From contig NZ_PEOG01000058.1 in NCBI RefSeq assembly GCF_002761755.1, positions 1 through 36,762 of the forward strand: a stretch of 36,762 nt of DNA. Reading direction: 5' to 3'. Positions 1 to 8,881 of this stretch are shown here, in pieces. Each line of letters starts with the position of its first letter. The first letter of the stretch is position 1. The DNA is from Roseateles chitinivorans (GTDB lineage Bacteria; Pseudomonadota; Gammaproteobacteria; Burkholderiales; Burkholderiaceae_C). Made by a program: the position numbers and the translations under genes. The notes below the pieces were generated by a model that made no database searches, was not told where the DNA came from, and saw nothing but the letters and a program-made list of their open reading frames with translations.

Positions 1-945
1 GCAGCCCTCGGCGCCGCTGTGGGCGCCGCGTCGCTCGCCGGTTGCGCGGATGGCGTGTCCGGTCCGGCGGCGGGCGCCACCTCGCTGGAGGATCCCGCAG
101 GCGCCCACGACCCGACGCTGATCGAGCGCGACGGCGTCTTCCACGTCTTCACGACGGGACAGGGCGTGCAGCACCTGCGATCGACGGACGGCCGTCGCTG
201 GCAGCGCCTGGCGCCGGCGTTCCCCGAGGCGCCGGCGTGGTGGGCGCAAGCCGTGCCCGCACATCGCGGACTGGACGTCTGGGCGCCCAAGGTCTTCGCG
301 CTGAAGGGCCGGTACTGGTTGCTGTATTCGATCTCGACCTTCGGCAAGAACCGCTCGGCGATCGGCCTGGCCAGCAGCGACTCGCTCGACGGGCCGTGGC
401 GCGACGAGGGGCCGATGGTGAAGAGCGTCGACACTGACGACTTCAACGCCATCGATCCGGACCTGTTCGTCGATGCGAAGGACGGTGGTGGCGACGGCAG
501 GATGTGGCTCAGCTACGGCTCGTTCTGGGGCGGCCTGCGCGTCGTCGAGTTCGACCCGGCCACGATGCGGCCCACCGGCCCGACGCGATTCGTCGCGCGC
601 AACAAGGGCGGTATCGAGGCACCGACGATCGTGCGGCGGGGCGAGTGGATATACCTGTTCGTCTCGCACGACTTGTGTTGCCGCGGGACGGCCAGTACCT
701 ACAACATCCGGGTCGGCCGGGCGCGCTCCGCGGAGGGGCCGTTCCTCGACCGGGACGGCCGGGACCTGATGGACGGCGGCGGCACGCTGGTGGAGCAGGG
801 GGCCGGCCGCTGGATCGGGCCGGGCCACCAGGATGTGTGGGGCCGCTGGATCGTGCGTCATGCGTATGACGCCGAGGACGGCGGCAAACCCAAGTTGAGA
901 TTCGACGAACTGCGCTGGACCGAGGACGGCTGGCCGAGACTCTAG
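1..945 (+). CDS. abnA: GH43 endo-1,5-alpha-L-arabinanase lipoprotein (5' partial)
   Basis: Secreted or outer-membrane enzyme predicted to cut internal alpha-1,5 bonds of arabinan. The frame is open from base 1 and the true start lies upstream. The first in-window start-like codon is GTG at 19. The visible N-terminus ends in a lipobox (LAGC, Cys 9 counted from that GTG), so only the end of a lipoprotein signal peptide is seen. GH43 five-blade propeller landmarks: catalytic base in HDPTL (Asp31), WAPK (88-91), pKa modulator in NAIDPDLF (Asp146), general acid in GGIEAP (Glu200). The segment with CCRG followed by STYNIRVGR is characteristic of arabinan endo-arabinanases rather than xylosidases. 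It precedes an ABC importer on the same strand by 59 nt, which fits supply of oligomers to that importer. Its promoter is outside the window. Confidence 0.85.
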   Translation, partial: AALGAAVGAASLAGCADGVSGPAAGATSLEDPAGAHDPTLIERDGVFHVFTTGQGVQHLRSTDGRRWQRLAPAFPEAPAWWAQAVPAHRGLDVWAPKVFALKGRYWLLYSISTFGKNRSAIGLASSDSLDGPWRDEGPMVKSVDTDDFNAIDPDLFVDAKDGGGDGRMWLSYGSFWGGLRVVEFDPATMRPTGPTRFVARNKGGIEAPTIVRRGEWIYLFVSHDLCCRGTASTYNIRVGRARSAEGPFLDRDGRDLMDGGGTLVEQGAGRWIGPGHQDVWGRWIVRHAYDAEDGGKPKLRFDELRWTEDGWPRL

Positions 946-1004
946 GGAAGCCCTTCATCACCCGCTGAAGCGCTGCGCCCTCACAAGAATTAGGAGACAT
1001 TCCG

Positions 1005-2087
1005 TTGGCAGCCCTCAAACTGGAGCAGATCTGCAAGCGCTATGGCGCGGTGCAGGTCATCCCCGACCTGTCGCTCGACGTGGCGCCGGGCGAGTTCATC
1101 GTGTTCCTCGGCCCGTCGGGCTGCGGCAAGACCAGCCTGCTGCGGATGATCGCGGGGCTGGAGGAAGTGACCGCCGGCCGCATCGAGATCGGCGGACGCG
1201 AGGTCACCCACGCCGCGCCGGGCCAGCGGCAACTCGCGATGGTGTTCCAGCACTACGCGCTGTACCCGCACATGACGGTGCGCGAGAACCTGGCCTTCGG
1301 CCTGCGCAACATCGGCTTGGCGGAGGATGAGATCGGCCGCCGCATCCAGGAGGCGGCCCGGATGCTCGAGCTGGACGCGCTGCTCGCGCGCAAGCCGGGC
1401 CAGTTGTCCGGCGGTCAACGCCAGCGGGTCGCGATCGGGCGCGCGGTGGTCAAGGAGCCGGCGATCTTCCTGTTCGACGAGCCCCTGTCCAACCTCGACG
1501 CCGCGCTGCGCGGCCGCACGCGGCTGGAGCTCGCGCAACTGCACCGGCGCCTCGGTGCCACGATGATCTTCGTCACCCACGACCAGATCGAGGCGATGAC
1601 GCTGGCCACGCGGATTGTCGTCATGAACGCCGGGCGCATCGAACAGGTGGCGCCGCCATCGGAGCTCTACCGCCGACCGGCGACGCGCTTCGTCGCTGGC
1701 TTCATCGGCACGCCCGGCATGAATTTCGTCCCGGTGCGCCGGCTCGCCGACCGGCAAGGCATGGCGGCGGTGGAACTGCCGGGCGGGCAGGAGATCAGCA
1801 CGCAGGTGGGGGCCGAGGTGCCGGGCAGTGAGCTGACGCTCGGCATCCGTCCGGAGCATCTGGTCACCGCCGCGCGCGGGCCGCTGCCGGCGCAGGTGGA
1901 GATGGTCGAGTTCCTCGGCGAGCGCACGCTGGCGCATGTGCGGCTGGCCGACGGCACGCGGGCGATCGCCACCGTGGCCGGGGCGGCGCCGGTTGCGGGT
2001 GAATCGGTGCAGCTCTCGCTCGCGATGGAGGAGGCGCATCTCTTCGATGCGCAAGGCCAGGCGCATCACGCAGTGGTGGCGGCATGA
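1005..2087 (+). CDS. ABC sugar importer ATPase, MalK/UgpC type
   Basis: Cytoplasmic ATPase (360 aa) that powers the adjacent MalF/MalG-like permease pair. Walker A GPSGCGKT at 36-43, signature LSGGQ at 134-138, Walker B FLFDEP at 155-160 and H-loop His192 are all intact. About 120 C-terminal residues form the MalK-type TOBE/regulatory region. The start is TTG, chosen because an AGGAG Shine-Dalgarno sits at 992-996, eight bases upstream. The stop overlaps the next start as ATGA, which implies translational coupling. Many CUT1 oligosaccharide systems, such as AraNPQ of Bacillus, share a distant MsmX ATPase. Here the ATPase is encoded within the operon. The substrate is inferred from the neighbours (arabinan enzymes) to be arabino-oligosaccharides. 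Confidence 0.92.
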   Translation: MAALKLEQICKRYGAVQVIPDLSLDVAPGEFIVFLGPSGCGKTSLLRMIAGLEEVTAGRIEIGGREVTHAAPGQRQLAMVFQHYALYPHMTVRENLAFGLRNIGLAEDEIGRRIQEAARMLELDALLARKPGQLSGGQRQRVAIGRAVVKEPAIFLFDEPLSNLDAALRGRTRLELAQLHRRLGATMIFVTHDQIEAMTLATRIVVMNAGRIEQVAPPSELYRRPATRFVAGFIGTPGMNFVPVRRLADRQGMAAVELPGGQEISTQVGAEVPGSELTLGIRPEHLVTAARGPLPAQVEMVEFLGERTLAHVRLADGTRAIATVAGAAPVAGESVQLSLAMEEAHLFDAQGQAHHAVVAA

Positions 2088-2995
2088 GCGTGATGGCGTC
2101 GAAGTCCTCCGTCGGACTGCGCGCCTCGCGCCCGGCGCATGCGCTGTTCGTCCTGCCCTTCCTGACCGTCTATGTGCTGCTGCTGCTCTGGCCTCTGGCC
2201 AAGGGCTGGTTCATCAGCTTCCACGACCACGACCTGCTGTCCAACGACAGCTTCTTCGTCGGCTTCCAGAACTACCGCGAGCTCATCGAGGACGATGTCT
2301 TCCACCAGGTTGTCTGGAACACGATCCGCTTCGTGCTGTTCAGCGTTCCGGTCTTCGTCGGGCTTTCGCTGATGCTGGCGCTGGCGCTGAACCGCCCGGG
2401 CAAGCTGGCGGCCTTCCTGCGCGCGGTGTTCTTCTGCGCCAGCGTCTTCTCCGTCACGCTGATCACCCTGGTGTGGCAGCTGGCCCTGATGCCGGAGCGC
2501 GGCCTGGTCGCGCAGGCCAGCGCGGCGGCGGGCATTCCGCAATTGCCCTGGCTGACCAGCGACCTGCTGGCGCTGCCCACGCTGGCGCTGGTCACCGTGT
2601 GGTGGATCATCGGGCTGCCGATGATGCTGTTCCTGTCGGCGCTGCAGCAGATCCCGTCGGACGTCTACGAGGCCGCCGCGCTGGACAACGCCAGCCGCTG
2701 GCGCACCTTGACGCATGTGACGCTGCCGGCGCTCAAGCGCACGGTGGCGCTGGTGGCGGTGATCGAGGTCATCCGCCAGTTCCAGGTCTTCCCGCAGATC
2801 ATGCTGATGACCAACGGCGGCCCCAACAACACCACGCGGCCGATCGTGCAGTTCATCTACGAGCAGGCCTTCATGCAGCTCTCGCTGGGCTACGCCACCG
2901 CGGCGTCGCAGGTGCTGCTGGCGGTGATGCTGGTCGGCGTCAGCGTGCAGATGTGGCTGGAGCGGCGCGAAGCCGCGCAAGGAGCGCGTCGATGA
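2084..2995 (+). CDS. ABC sugar importer permease, MalF/UgpA type
   Basis: Inner-membrane permease (303 aa) of the CUT1 sugar family. About six hydrophobic segments are visible, the first at residues 19-37. The EAA coupling loop that contacts the ATPase reads EAAALDNASRWRTL (about 198-211), followed by LPALK. The ATG overlaps the ATPase stop (ATGA), and its own stop overlaps the next ATG in the same way, so the three transport genes are translated as a block. The family is clear. The substrate, probably arabino-oligosaccharide, is inferred from the operon. Confidence 0.92.
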   Translation: MSVMASKSSVGLRASRPAHALFVLPFLTVYVLLLLWPLAKGWFISFHDHDLLSNDSFFVGFQNYRELIEDDVFHQVVWNTIRFVLFSVPVFVGLSLMLALALNRPGKLAAFLRAVFFCASVFSVTLITLVWQLALMPERGLVAQASAAAGIPQLPWLTSDLLALPTLALVTVWWIIGLPMMLFLSALQQIPSDVYEAAALDNASRWRTLTHVTLPALKRTVALVAVIEVIRQFQVFPQIMLMTNGGPNNTTRPIVQFIYEQAFMQLSLGYATAASQVLLAVMLVGVSVQMWLERREAAQGARR

Positions 2996-3828
2996 CCCCG
3001 ATGCTGCGCAAGGGCTGGTTCGACCGGGCGGTGATGGCGGCGCTGGTGCTGCTGGCGGCGCTGTGGATGCTGCCGCTGCTGTGGGTGCTGGCGCTCTCCT
3101 TCAAGCCCAACGAGCTGCTGATGGTCCGCACCGACGTCTTCCTGGCGCCGCCGTACACGCTGGCCAACTACGCGGACATCCTGCAGACCTCGGCGGTCTT
3201 CCGCTGGCTGGGCAACAGCGCGCTCGTGGCGGCGCTGCAGACGCTGGGCGTGCTGGTGCTGTCCTCGCTGGCGGGCTATGGCTTCGCGCGCTGCGAGTTC
3301 CCGGGCCGTCGATGGTTGTTTCCGCTGGTGCTGTTCGGGCTGGCCGTGCCGTCGCAGAGCGTCTTCATCCCGCTGCACCGCCTGTTCTCCGACTGGGGCT
3401 TGCAGAACACCTATGCCGGGCTGGCGCTGCCGGGGCTGGCGGCGCCGTTCGGGGTCTTCCTGATGACGCAGTACTTCAAGGCGGTGCCGATCGACCTGGA
3501 GGAGGCGGCGATGCTGGACAACGCGTCGCGCTTCAAGACCTTCTTCAAGGTGGTGCTGCCGCTGACGCTGCCGGCGCAGGCGACGCTGGGGATCTTCACC
3601 TTCCTGGCGTGCTGGAACGATTACCTGTGGCCGCTGGTCATCGCGACCAAGCCGGAGATGTACACCCTGACGCGGGGACTGGCCTCGACGCAGACCAACT
3701 TCGCCCAGTCGGAGGGGCTGGGCTTCCTGATGGCGCAGGCGGTCTTCGCCGGCGCCCCGGTGCTGATGATCTATCTCTTCTTCCAGAAGCATCTGGTGAC
3801 CGCCGTCGCCGGGACGGGGCGCTCATGA
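2992..3828 (+). CDS. ABC sugar importer permease, MalG/UgpE type
   Basis: Second inner-membrane permease (278 aa) of the CUT1 importer. The reading frame is open far upstream, but the protein begins at ATG 2992, which overlaps the preceding stop and gives a normal MalG length. The first membrane segment is at 12-32 (LVLLAALWMLPLLWVLALSF). The EAA loop is EEAAMLDNASRFKTFF and the C-terminus is typical of MalG (FFQKHLV). Its stop codon overlaps an ATG at 3825, but the binding protein more likely starts at 3936. Confidence 0.92.
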   Translation: MTPMLRKGWFDRAVMAALVLLAALWMLPLLWVLALSFKPNELLMVRTDVFLAPPYTLANYADILQTSAVFRWLGNSALVAALQTLGVLVLSSLAGYGFARCEFPGRRWLFPLVLFGLAVPSQSVFIPLHRLFSDWGLQNTYAGLALPGLAAPFGVFLMTQYFKAVPIDLEEAAMLDNASRFKTFFKVVLPLTLPAQATLGIFTFLACWNDYLWPLVIATKPEMYTLTRGLASTQTNFAQSEGLGFLMAQAVFAGAPVLMIYLFFQKHLVTAVAGTGRS

Positions 3829-3921
3829 CCACGCCGCGCACCCCGCACGCCCAGGCCGACGCCCAGGCCCAGGCCCGCGGTCAACGAGTCTCCGTGGGGC
3901 CGGAATGGGGCTTGGGGGTCC

Positions 3922-3927
3922 AGGAGG
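3922..3927 (+). promoter_or_regulatory. Shine-Dalgarno fixing the start of the binding protein
   Basis: AGGAGG lies eight bases before the ATG at 3936. It supports that start over the in-frame ATG at 3825, which overlaps the permease stop but would add 37 low-complexity residues (Ala/Gln/Pro rich) before the signal peptide. Confidence 0.7.
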
Positions 3928-3935
3928 GATCCCCC

Positions 3936-5339
3936 ATGCCCCGTGGAGAGCCCGCGCCTGGCGCCCCGAAGTCATTCGCGCGAAGGGCCGCCACCTTGTT
4001 CATGGCCACCATCGCGGCGGTCCTGACCTCGACCCCGCTCCTGACCAGCTGCGGCGACAACCACGCCGAGCCAGCCCCCAAGACCGAGATCACGCTGATG
4101 CGTTTCTTCGGCAGCTGCGACGCCAAGTTCGGCGCGGTGAACGACGCGAGCCAGGGTGTTGGCGAGTGCGGCATCGTGACCGCGATGGTCAACGAGTTCA
4201 ACGCGACCAACACCGACGGCATCCGGGTGAAGACGCAGACGGCCGAGTGGGCGCCGTACTACGACCAGCTGACGGCGCGGCTCGTGGCCAAGGACATCCC
4301 GACGGTGGCGGTGATGCATGAATCGGCGTTGGGCGACTATGTGCGCCGGCGGCTGATCGAGCCGCTGGATGCGTCGCTGCCGGCGCTGGGCATCGATGTG
4401 AACGACTTCACCGATCATGCGCGTCGTGGCGTGACGCTGAACGGCCAGATCTATGCGCTCCCGTTCGACACCTGGGCCTGGCTGTGGCACATCAACACCA
4501 CGCTGATGAGCCAGGCTGGACTGATGGGCGCGGACGGCAAGCCCAGGTTGCCGCATTCGCCGGACGAGCTGCTCGCGATGGCGCGTCAATTCAAGCAGCG
4601 GACCGGCAAGCCGCTTTTCGCCTGGGCGATCGTGAAGGAGACGGCGGCGACCAACCGCACCTTCCAGACGCTGATCGCGCAGCAGGACACCCAGCTGTTC
4701 AGCGAGGACGGCCGGCGCATCGACATGCACCAGCCGCAGGTCGTCAATGCGTTGTCGCTGATGCAGCGGCTCTACACCGAAGGGCATGTGAAGCCCAACC
4801 TGGACTACGGCGCGGCCAACCAGGCCTTCCTGAACGGCGAGGCCGGCGTGGTGGTGGTCGGCACCTGGACGATCGACCAGTTCCTGCGCGAGGCGCGCAA
4901 GCCGGAGTCGCCGCTCAAGGGCGGCTACACCGTCGTGCCCTTCCCGCAGCTGTACCAGCGGCCGGCGGTCTTCGCCGACGGGCACAGCTGGGCGCTCTTC
5001 AAGGGCGGCGCGGCCACGCCGGAGCAACATGCGGCGGCGCTGAAGCTGCTCCAGTTCATCTGGCAGCGCAGCGCCGAGTGGGCGCGCACCGGCCATCTGC
5101 CGGTGCGGCGTTCGGTGGCGCAGAGTGAGGCCTTCCGCGCGCTGCCGTTCCGCGAGAACCTCACCGAGATCACGCGCACCGGCGCGTCGATGCCCAGCAG
5201 CGTGCCGACGCAGCGGGCGGTCGAACTGCTGATCGGCGAGGACGTGAGCAACCTGCTGGTGTCCGGCAAGTCGATCGCCGAGGTGCAGGACGATGTCGAG
5301 AAGCAGGTCAACAAGGCCTTGAAGAAGGTGAGGCGCTGA
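3936..5339 (+). CDS. ABC importer sugar-binding lipoprotein (SBP family 1)
   Basis: Extracytoplasmic solute-binding protein (467 aa) of the MalE/UgpB type that delivers sugar to the preceding permeases. The start is chosen by the perfect Shine-Dalgarno at 3922-3927. The N-terminus has a basic region (FARR), a hydrophobic core and a lipobox-like LTSC (Cys39), so it is probably a lipoprotein anchored to the inner membrane. Family features include the MVNEFNATN and AEWAPYYDQLTARL segments near the N-lobe and the late GHSWALFKGG segment. It precedes a GH51 enzyme by one base. Substrate is inferred as arabino-oligosaccharides. The Cys pair in RFFGSCDAKF and GVGECGIV could form a disulfide. Alternative start: ATG 3825. 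Confidence 0.88.
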   Translation: MPRGEPAPGAPKSFARRAATLFMATIAAVLTSTPLLTSCGDNHAEPAPKTEITLMRFFGSCDAKFGAVNDASQGVGECGIVTAMVNEFNATNTDGIRVKTQTAEWAPYYDQLTARLVAKDIPTVAVMHESALGDYVRRRLIEPLDASLPALGIDVNDFTDHARRGVTLNGQIYALPFDTWAWLWHINTTLMSQAGLMGADGKPRLPHSPDELLAMARQFKQRTGKPLFAWAIVKETAATNRTFQTLIAQQDTQLFSEDGRRIDMHQPQVVNALSLMQRLYTEGHVKPNLDYGAANQAFLNGEAGVVVVGTWTIDQFLREARKPESPLKGGYTVVPFPQLYQRPAVFADGHSWALFKGGAATPEQHAAALKLLQFIWQRSAEWARTGHLPVRRSVAQSEAFRALPFRENLTEITRTGASMPSSVPTQRAVELLIGEDVSNLLVSGKSIAEVQDDVEKQVNKALKKVRR

Positions 5340-5340
5340 G

Positions 5341-6957
5341 ATGTCCTTCCCCCACGTCACGGCCGGCGCCCGCGGCGCCTCCGAATTGCCCGGCGCCTCG
5401 GGCGAGGGCTTCCCGGCTGCGCTGACGGTGCATCGCGACTTCGCGATCGGGGCGCTCGACCGCCGGATCTTCGGCGCCTTCGTCGAGCATCTCGGCCGCT
5501 GCGTCTACACCGGGATTTTCGAACCCGGTCATCCGAGCGCCGATGAGCAGGGCTTCCGCGGCGATGTGAAGGCGCTGGTGAAGGAGCTCGGCGTCACGCT
5601 GGTCCGGTATCCCGGCGGCAACTTCATGTCGGGCTACGACTGGGAGGACGGCGTCGGGCCGCGGGACCGGCGGCCGCGCAAGCTGGACCTGGCGTGGTAC
5701 TCGACCGAGACCAACCAGGTCGGCACCAACGAGTTCATGGCCTGGTGCGAGGAACTCGGCCTGAGCCCCATGTTCGGCGTCAACCTCGGCACGCGCGGCA
5801 TGGACGACGCGCGCCGCTACCTCGAGTACTGCTGCCATCCCGGCGGGACCGCGCTGTCGGACCTGCGCCGGGCGCACGGGGTCGAGCCGCCGCACCGGAT
5901 TCCGCTCTGGTGCCTGGGCAACGAGATGGACGGCCCCTGGCAGATCGGCCGCAAGACGCCGGACGAGTACGGCCGCCTCGCCCAGGAGACCGCCAAGCTG
6001 ATGCGCATGCTGCAGCCGGGGATCGAGCTGGCCGCCTGCGGATCGTCGGCCTTCGACATGCCGACCTATGGCGAGTGGGAGGACCGCGTGCTGATGCATT
6101 GCCACGACGAGGTCGACTTCGTCTCGCTGCACAGCTACTTCGTGAAGCCCTTCGCGCCGGACGGCCTGCTGCCGCCGGGCGCGGACACCAGCACCGAGAG
6201 CTTCTTCGCCCAGATCGAGACCAATGCGCGCTACATCGAGGCGACCGTCGCGATCGCCGATGCGGTGGCGGCGCGGCGGCGTTCGACAAAGCGGCTGATG
6301 CTGAGCTTCGACGAGTGGAATGTCTGGTACCGCGCGCGGCACGGCCATCACCTGAAGCAGGGCGGCTGGCCCGAGGCGCCGCGGCTGCTCGAGGAGGTCT
6401 ACACCGTCGAGGATGCGCTGCTGGTCGGCGGCATGCTGTGCATGCTGATGAACCATGCCGACCGGGTGAAGGTGGCCTGCCTCGCGCAGCTGGTCAACGT
6501 GATCGCGCCCATCATGACCGAGCCCGGCGGACCCGCCTGGCGGCAGACCATCTTCTGGCCCTTCGCGCTGGCCTCGCGCTTCGGCCGCGGCACCGTGCTG
6601 CGTCCGGCGATCGCGTCCCCCACCTATCCGAATGTCAAGGAAGGCGAACTGCCGTACCTGGTGGCCAGCGTCGTCTGGAACGAGGACGACGGCACGCTCG
6701 CGATCTTCGCGCTGAACCGTCACCTGGCAACGCCGATGGACCTCGCGGTCGCGCTGCAGGGCCTGGGCGGCGAAGCCGGGCTGGCGCTCGGCGAGGCCTG
6801 GGAGCTCCATGACCTGGATCTCCACGCCGCCAACACCGTCGACCTGCCGGATCGCTTCCAGCCGCGCGCGCTGGGCGGCGTCTGCGTCGACGGCGACGCG
6901 CTGCGCGTGACGCTCAGGCCCGCGTCCTGGAACGTGATCGTCCTTCACCCCCGCTGA
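5341..6957 (+). CDS. abfA: GH51 alpha-L-arabinofuranosidase, cytoplasmic
   Basis: Removes terminal alpha-L-arabinofuranosyl units from imported arabino-oligosaccharides. The length of 538 aa is close to the usual 500-aa GH51, with about 25 extra N-terminal residues. The retaining pair is visible: acid/base Glu195 in CLGNEMDGPW and nucleophile Glu325 in SFDEWNVWY. The substrate-pocket motif YPGGNF is at 90-95, and VGTNEF is at 127-132. There is no signal peptide, so it acts in the cytoplasm after the importer. It starts one base after the binding-protein stop, so it belongs to the same operon. A second, secreted GH51 lies at 28329-29882. Confidence 0.93.
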   Translation: MSFPHVTAGARGASELPGASGEGFPAALTVHRDFAIGALDRRIFGAFVEHLGRCVYTGIFEPGHPSADEQGFRGDVKALVKELGVTLVRYPGGNFMSGYDWEDGVGPRDRRPRKLDLAWYSTETNQVGTNEFMAWCEELGLSPMFGVNLGTRGMDDARRYLEYCCHPGGTALSDLRRAHGVEPPHRIPLWCLGNEMDGPWQIGRKTPDEYGRLAQETAKLMRMLQPGIELAACGSSAFDMPTYGEWEDRVLMHCHDEVDFVSLHSYFVKPFAPDGLLPPGADTSTESFFAQIETNARYIEATVAIADAVAARRRSTKRLMLSFDEWNVWYRARHGHHLKQGGWPEAPRLLEEVYTVEDALLVGGMLCMLMNHADRVKVACLAQLVNVIAPIMTEPGGPAWRQTIFWPFALASRFGRGTVLRPAIASPTYPNVKEGELPYLVASVVWNEDDGTLAIFALNRHLATPMDLAVALQGLGGEAGLALGEAWELHDLDLHAANTVDLPDRFQPRALGGVCVDGDALRVTLRPASWNVIVLHPR

Positions 6958-7017
6958 TCGTCGCCTGTCCGGCAAGCCTCGATCGTCCTTCTTCCTTCTG
7001 TCGCCCCGCTCGCCCTC

Positions 7018-7971
7018 ATGCCGCTGAACTGGTCCCATCCGCTGATCCCCCAACGCGCCGACCCCCACCTGTCGCTGCACGACGGGCGCTACTGGTTCAC
7101 CGCTTCGGTGCCGGGCTTCGACGCCATCGAGCTGCGCAGCGCCGCCCGCATCGAGGATCTGCCGGGCGCGTCGCCGCGGATCGTCTGGACCCGCCATGAG
7201 CAGGGACCGGCGAGCTGGCACATCTGGGCGCCCGAGCTCCATCGGGTGGACGGCCGCTGGCTGATCTACTTCGCCGGCGGCGAGCGCGACGACATCTGGA
7301 AGATCCGGATGCATGTGCTGGAGAACGCGCATGCCGATCCGACGCAGGGCGAGTGGATCGAACGCGGCCAGATCCACACGCCGCTGGACGATTTCGCGCT
7401 GGATGCGACGACCTTCCGTCATGGCGGCGAGCAGTACCTGTGCTGGGCCGAGGCGGACCGCGCGCGGCAGGGCAAGACCAATCTCTACCTGGCCACGCTG
7501 GCCAATGCCTGGACGCTCAAGAGCGCGCCGACCCTGATCAGCGAGGCCGTGCTGCCCTGGGAGCGGGTGGGCTTCGCCGTCAACGAGGGGCCGGCGGTGC
7601 TGCAGCGTTTCGGTCGCGTGCTGGTCGCCTACTCGGCGGCGGTGACCGACGCCAACTACTGCATGGGGCTGGTATGGGCCGATGCGCAGGCGGATCTGCT
7701 CGATCCGTCGGTCTGGCACAAGTCGCCGACGCCGGTCTTCGCCAGCGCCAACGGCCAGTACGGCCCGGGCCACAACAGCTTCACGACCACGCTGGACGGC
7801 CGGACCGACCTGCTGGTCTATCACGCCCGAAGCTACCGCGACATCGTCGGCGATCCGCTGCACGATCCCAACCGCCATGCGCGGGTGCAGCCTTTCGGCT
7901 GGCGGGCGGATGGGCTGCCGGACTTCGGTCAGCCGCAGCCCGACGGGCCGGTGCAGGCGGTGGACGCATGA
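7018..7971 (+). CDS. GH43 (subfamily 26-like) exo-alpha-L-arabinofuranosidase, cytoplasmic
   Basis: Predicted exo-acting arabinofuranosidase (317 aa) without a signal peptide. GH43 catalytic residues are recognisable: base Asp15 in QRADPHL, pKa modulator Asp129 in LDATTF, acid Glu190 in NEGPAV, plus WAPELH (70-75) and GPGHNSF. This pattern matches the exo-1,5-arabinofuranosidase-like subfamily 26. Subfamily placement comes from recalled motifs. It lies 60 nt after the GH51 gene and is probably co-transcribed. A clear paralogue lies at 31828-32796 on the other strand and shares LIPQRADPHL, ATTF, GPGHNSF and LLVYHAR blocks. Confidence 0.87.
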   Translation: MPLNWSHPLIPQRADPHLSLHDGRYWFTASVPGFDAIELRSAARIEDLPGASPRIVWTRHEQGPASWHIWAPELHRVDGRWLIYFAGGERDDIWKIRMHVLENAHADPTQGEWIERGQIHTPLDDFALDATTFRHGGEQYLCWAEADRARQGKTNLYLATLANAWTLKSAPTLISEAVLPWERVGFAVNEGPAVLQRFGRVLVAYSAAVTDANYCMGLVWADAQADLLDPSVWHKSPTPVFASANGQYGPGHNSFTTTLDGRTDLLVYHARSYRDIVGDPLHDPNRHARVQPFGWRADGLPDFGQPQPDGPVQAVDA

Positions 7972-8104
7972 GGACGGGCAGGCCCGCCGGGCGGCTGCCG
8001 GCGCTCGGCCAGGACCGGGGGCCTGCAACGCATCGCGTCGCCCGCCAAGGGAGGATTTGTCGCGAGTCTGCCGGCCGGCCGCCCGTGATAGCCTGCCGCC
8101 CGAT

Positions 8105-8866
8105 ATGAAGACCCGCGCCGATCATTCGACCTACAGCCCACGCGCCCGCCGCGCCGAGGGCAAGAGCCAGCACGGCCGCATCGTCAGCGAGCTTGGCCTG
8201 GCGATCGTCTCGGGCGAGCTCGGCCCCGGCGACCGCCTGCCCGCCGAGCAGCAGCTGCTCGACCGGTACGAGATCAGCCGGCCGGTGCTGCGCGAGGCCA
8301 TCCGGGTGCTGGTGGCCAAGGGGCTGGTGGTGTCGCGCCAACGCGCCGGCGCGATCGTGCGGCCGCGCAACGAATGGCATCTGCTCGACCCCGACGTGCT
8401 GTACTGGCTGATCCAGTCCAAGCCGCAGACGGAATTCCTGAACACGCTGATGGAGGTCAGGCGCGTGTTCGAGCCCGCCGCCGCGGCGCTGGCGGCCAAG
8501 GCCGCGACGCCGGACCAGCTGCATCGCATCGAGGAAGCCTTCGACGGCATGGCCGCGGCCACCGACACCGAGGAGCTGCTCGAGCCCGACCTGGCCTTCC
8601 ACCGCCACATCGCCGAGGCCACCAACAACGACCTGATGGCCTACATCGGCAACATGCTGTCGCTGGCGCTGCGCGAATCGATCCTGCTGAGCAGCCAGCT
8701 GCCCAACACCCATGAACTCTCGCTGCCGCGCCATCAGGCCATCCTGACCGCGATCCGCAACCGCGATCCGCTGGGCGCGCGCCAGGCCACGCTGGTGCAG
8801 CTGCAGGAAACCGGCGACGACCTGAGCAACGTGCTCTCCGCCAAGGGCATCGTGGACCTGGCCTGA
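8105..8866 (+). CDS. GntR-family transcriptional regulator, FadR/FCD type
   Basis: DNA-binding regulator of 253 aa. The winged helix is at about 22-90 (LPAEQQLLDRYEISRPVLREAIRVL), followed by an all-helical FCD ligand-binding domain whose metal-binding segment includes DLAFHRHIAEATNN. The start ATG 8105 is used because longer in-frame starts run through the preceding gene's 3' end. No Shine-Dalgarno is visible. A TGATAG that could be a -10 box lies at 8086-8091, so the mRNA may be nearly leaderless; this is weak. FadR-type GntR proteins often respond to sugar acids. L-arabonate or a related intermediate is a plausible ligand here, by inference from the neighbours. Confidence 0.9.
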   Translation: MKTRADHSTYSPRARRAEGKSQHGRIVSELGLAIVSGELGPGDRLPAEQQLLDRYEISRPVLREAIRVLVAKGLVVSRQRAGAIVRPRNEWHLLDPDVLYWLIQSKPQTEFLNTLMEVRRVFEPAAAALAAKAATPDQLHRIEEAFDGMAAATDTEELLEPDLAFHRHIAEATNNDLMAYIGNMLSLALRESILLSSQLPNTHELSLPRHQAILTAIRNRDPLGARQATLVQLQETGDDLSNVLSAKGIVDLA

Positions 8867-8881
8867 CCGACCCCCGACGCG

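Noticed and set aside
3825..3935. Upstream ATG 3825 for the binding protein, overlapping the permease stop
   Set aside because: It would put 37 low-complexity residues before the signal peptide. ATG 3936 has a perfect Shine-Dalgarno at the right distance.
5308..8028. 906-codon open frame on the minus strand opposite the GH51 and GH43 genes
   Set aside because: It is low-complexity Arg/Gly/Leu-rich sequence with no domain, lying exactly antisense to two well-conserved enzymes. In GC-rich DNA such antisense frames are expected.
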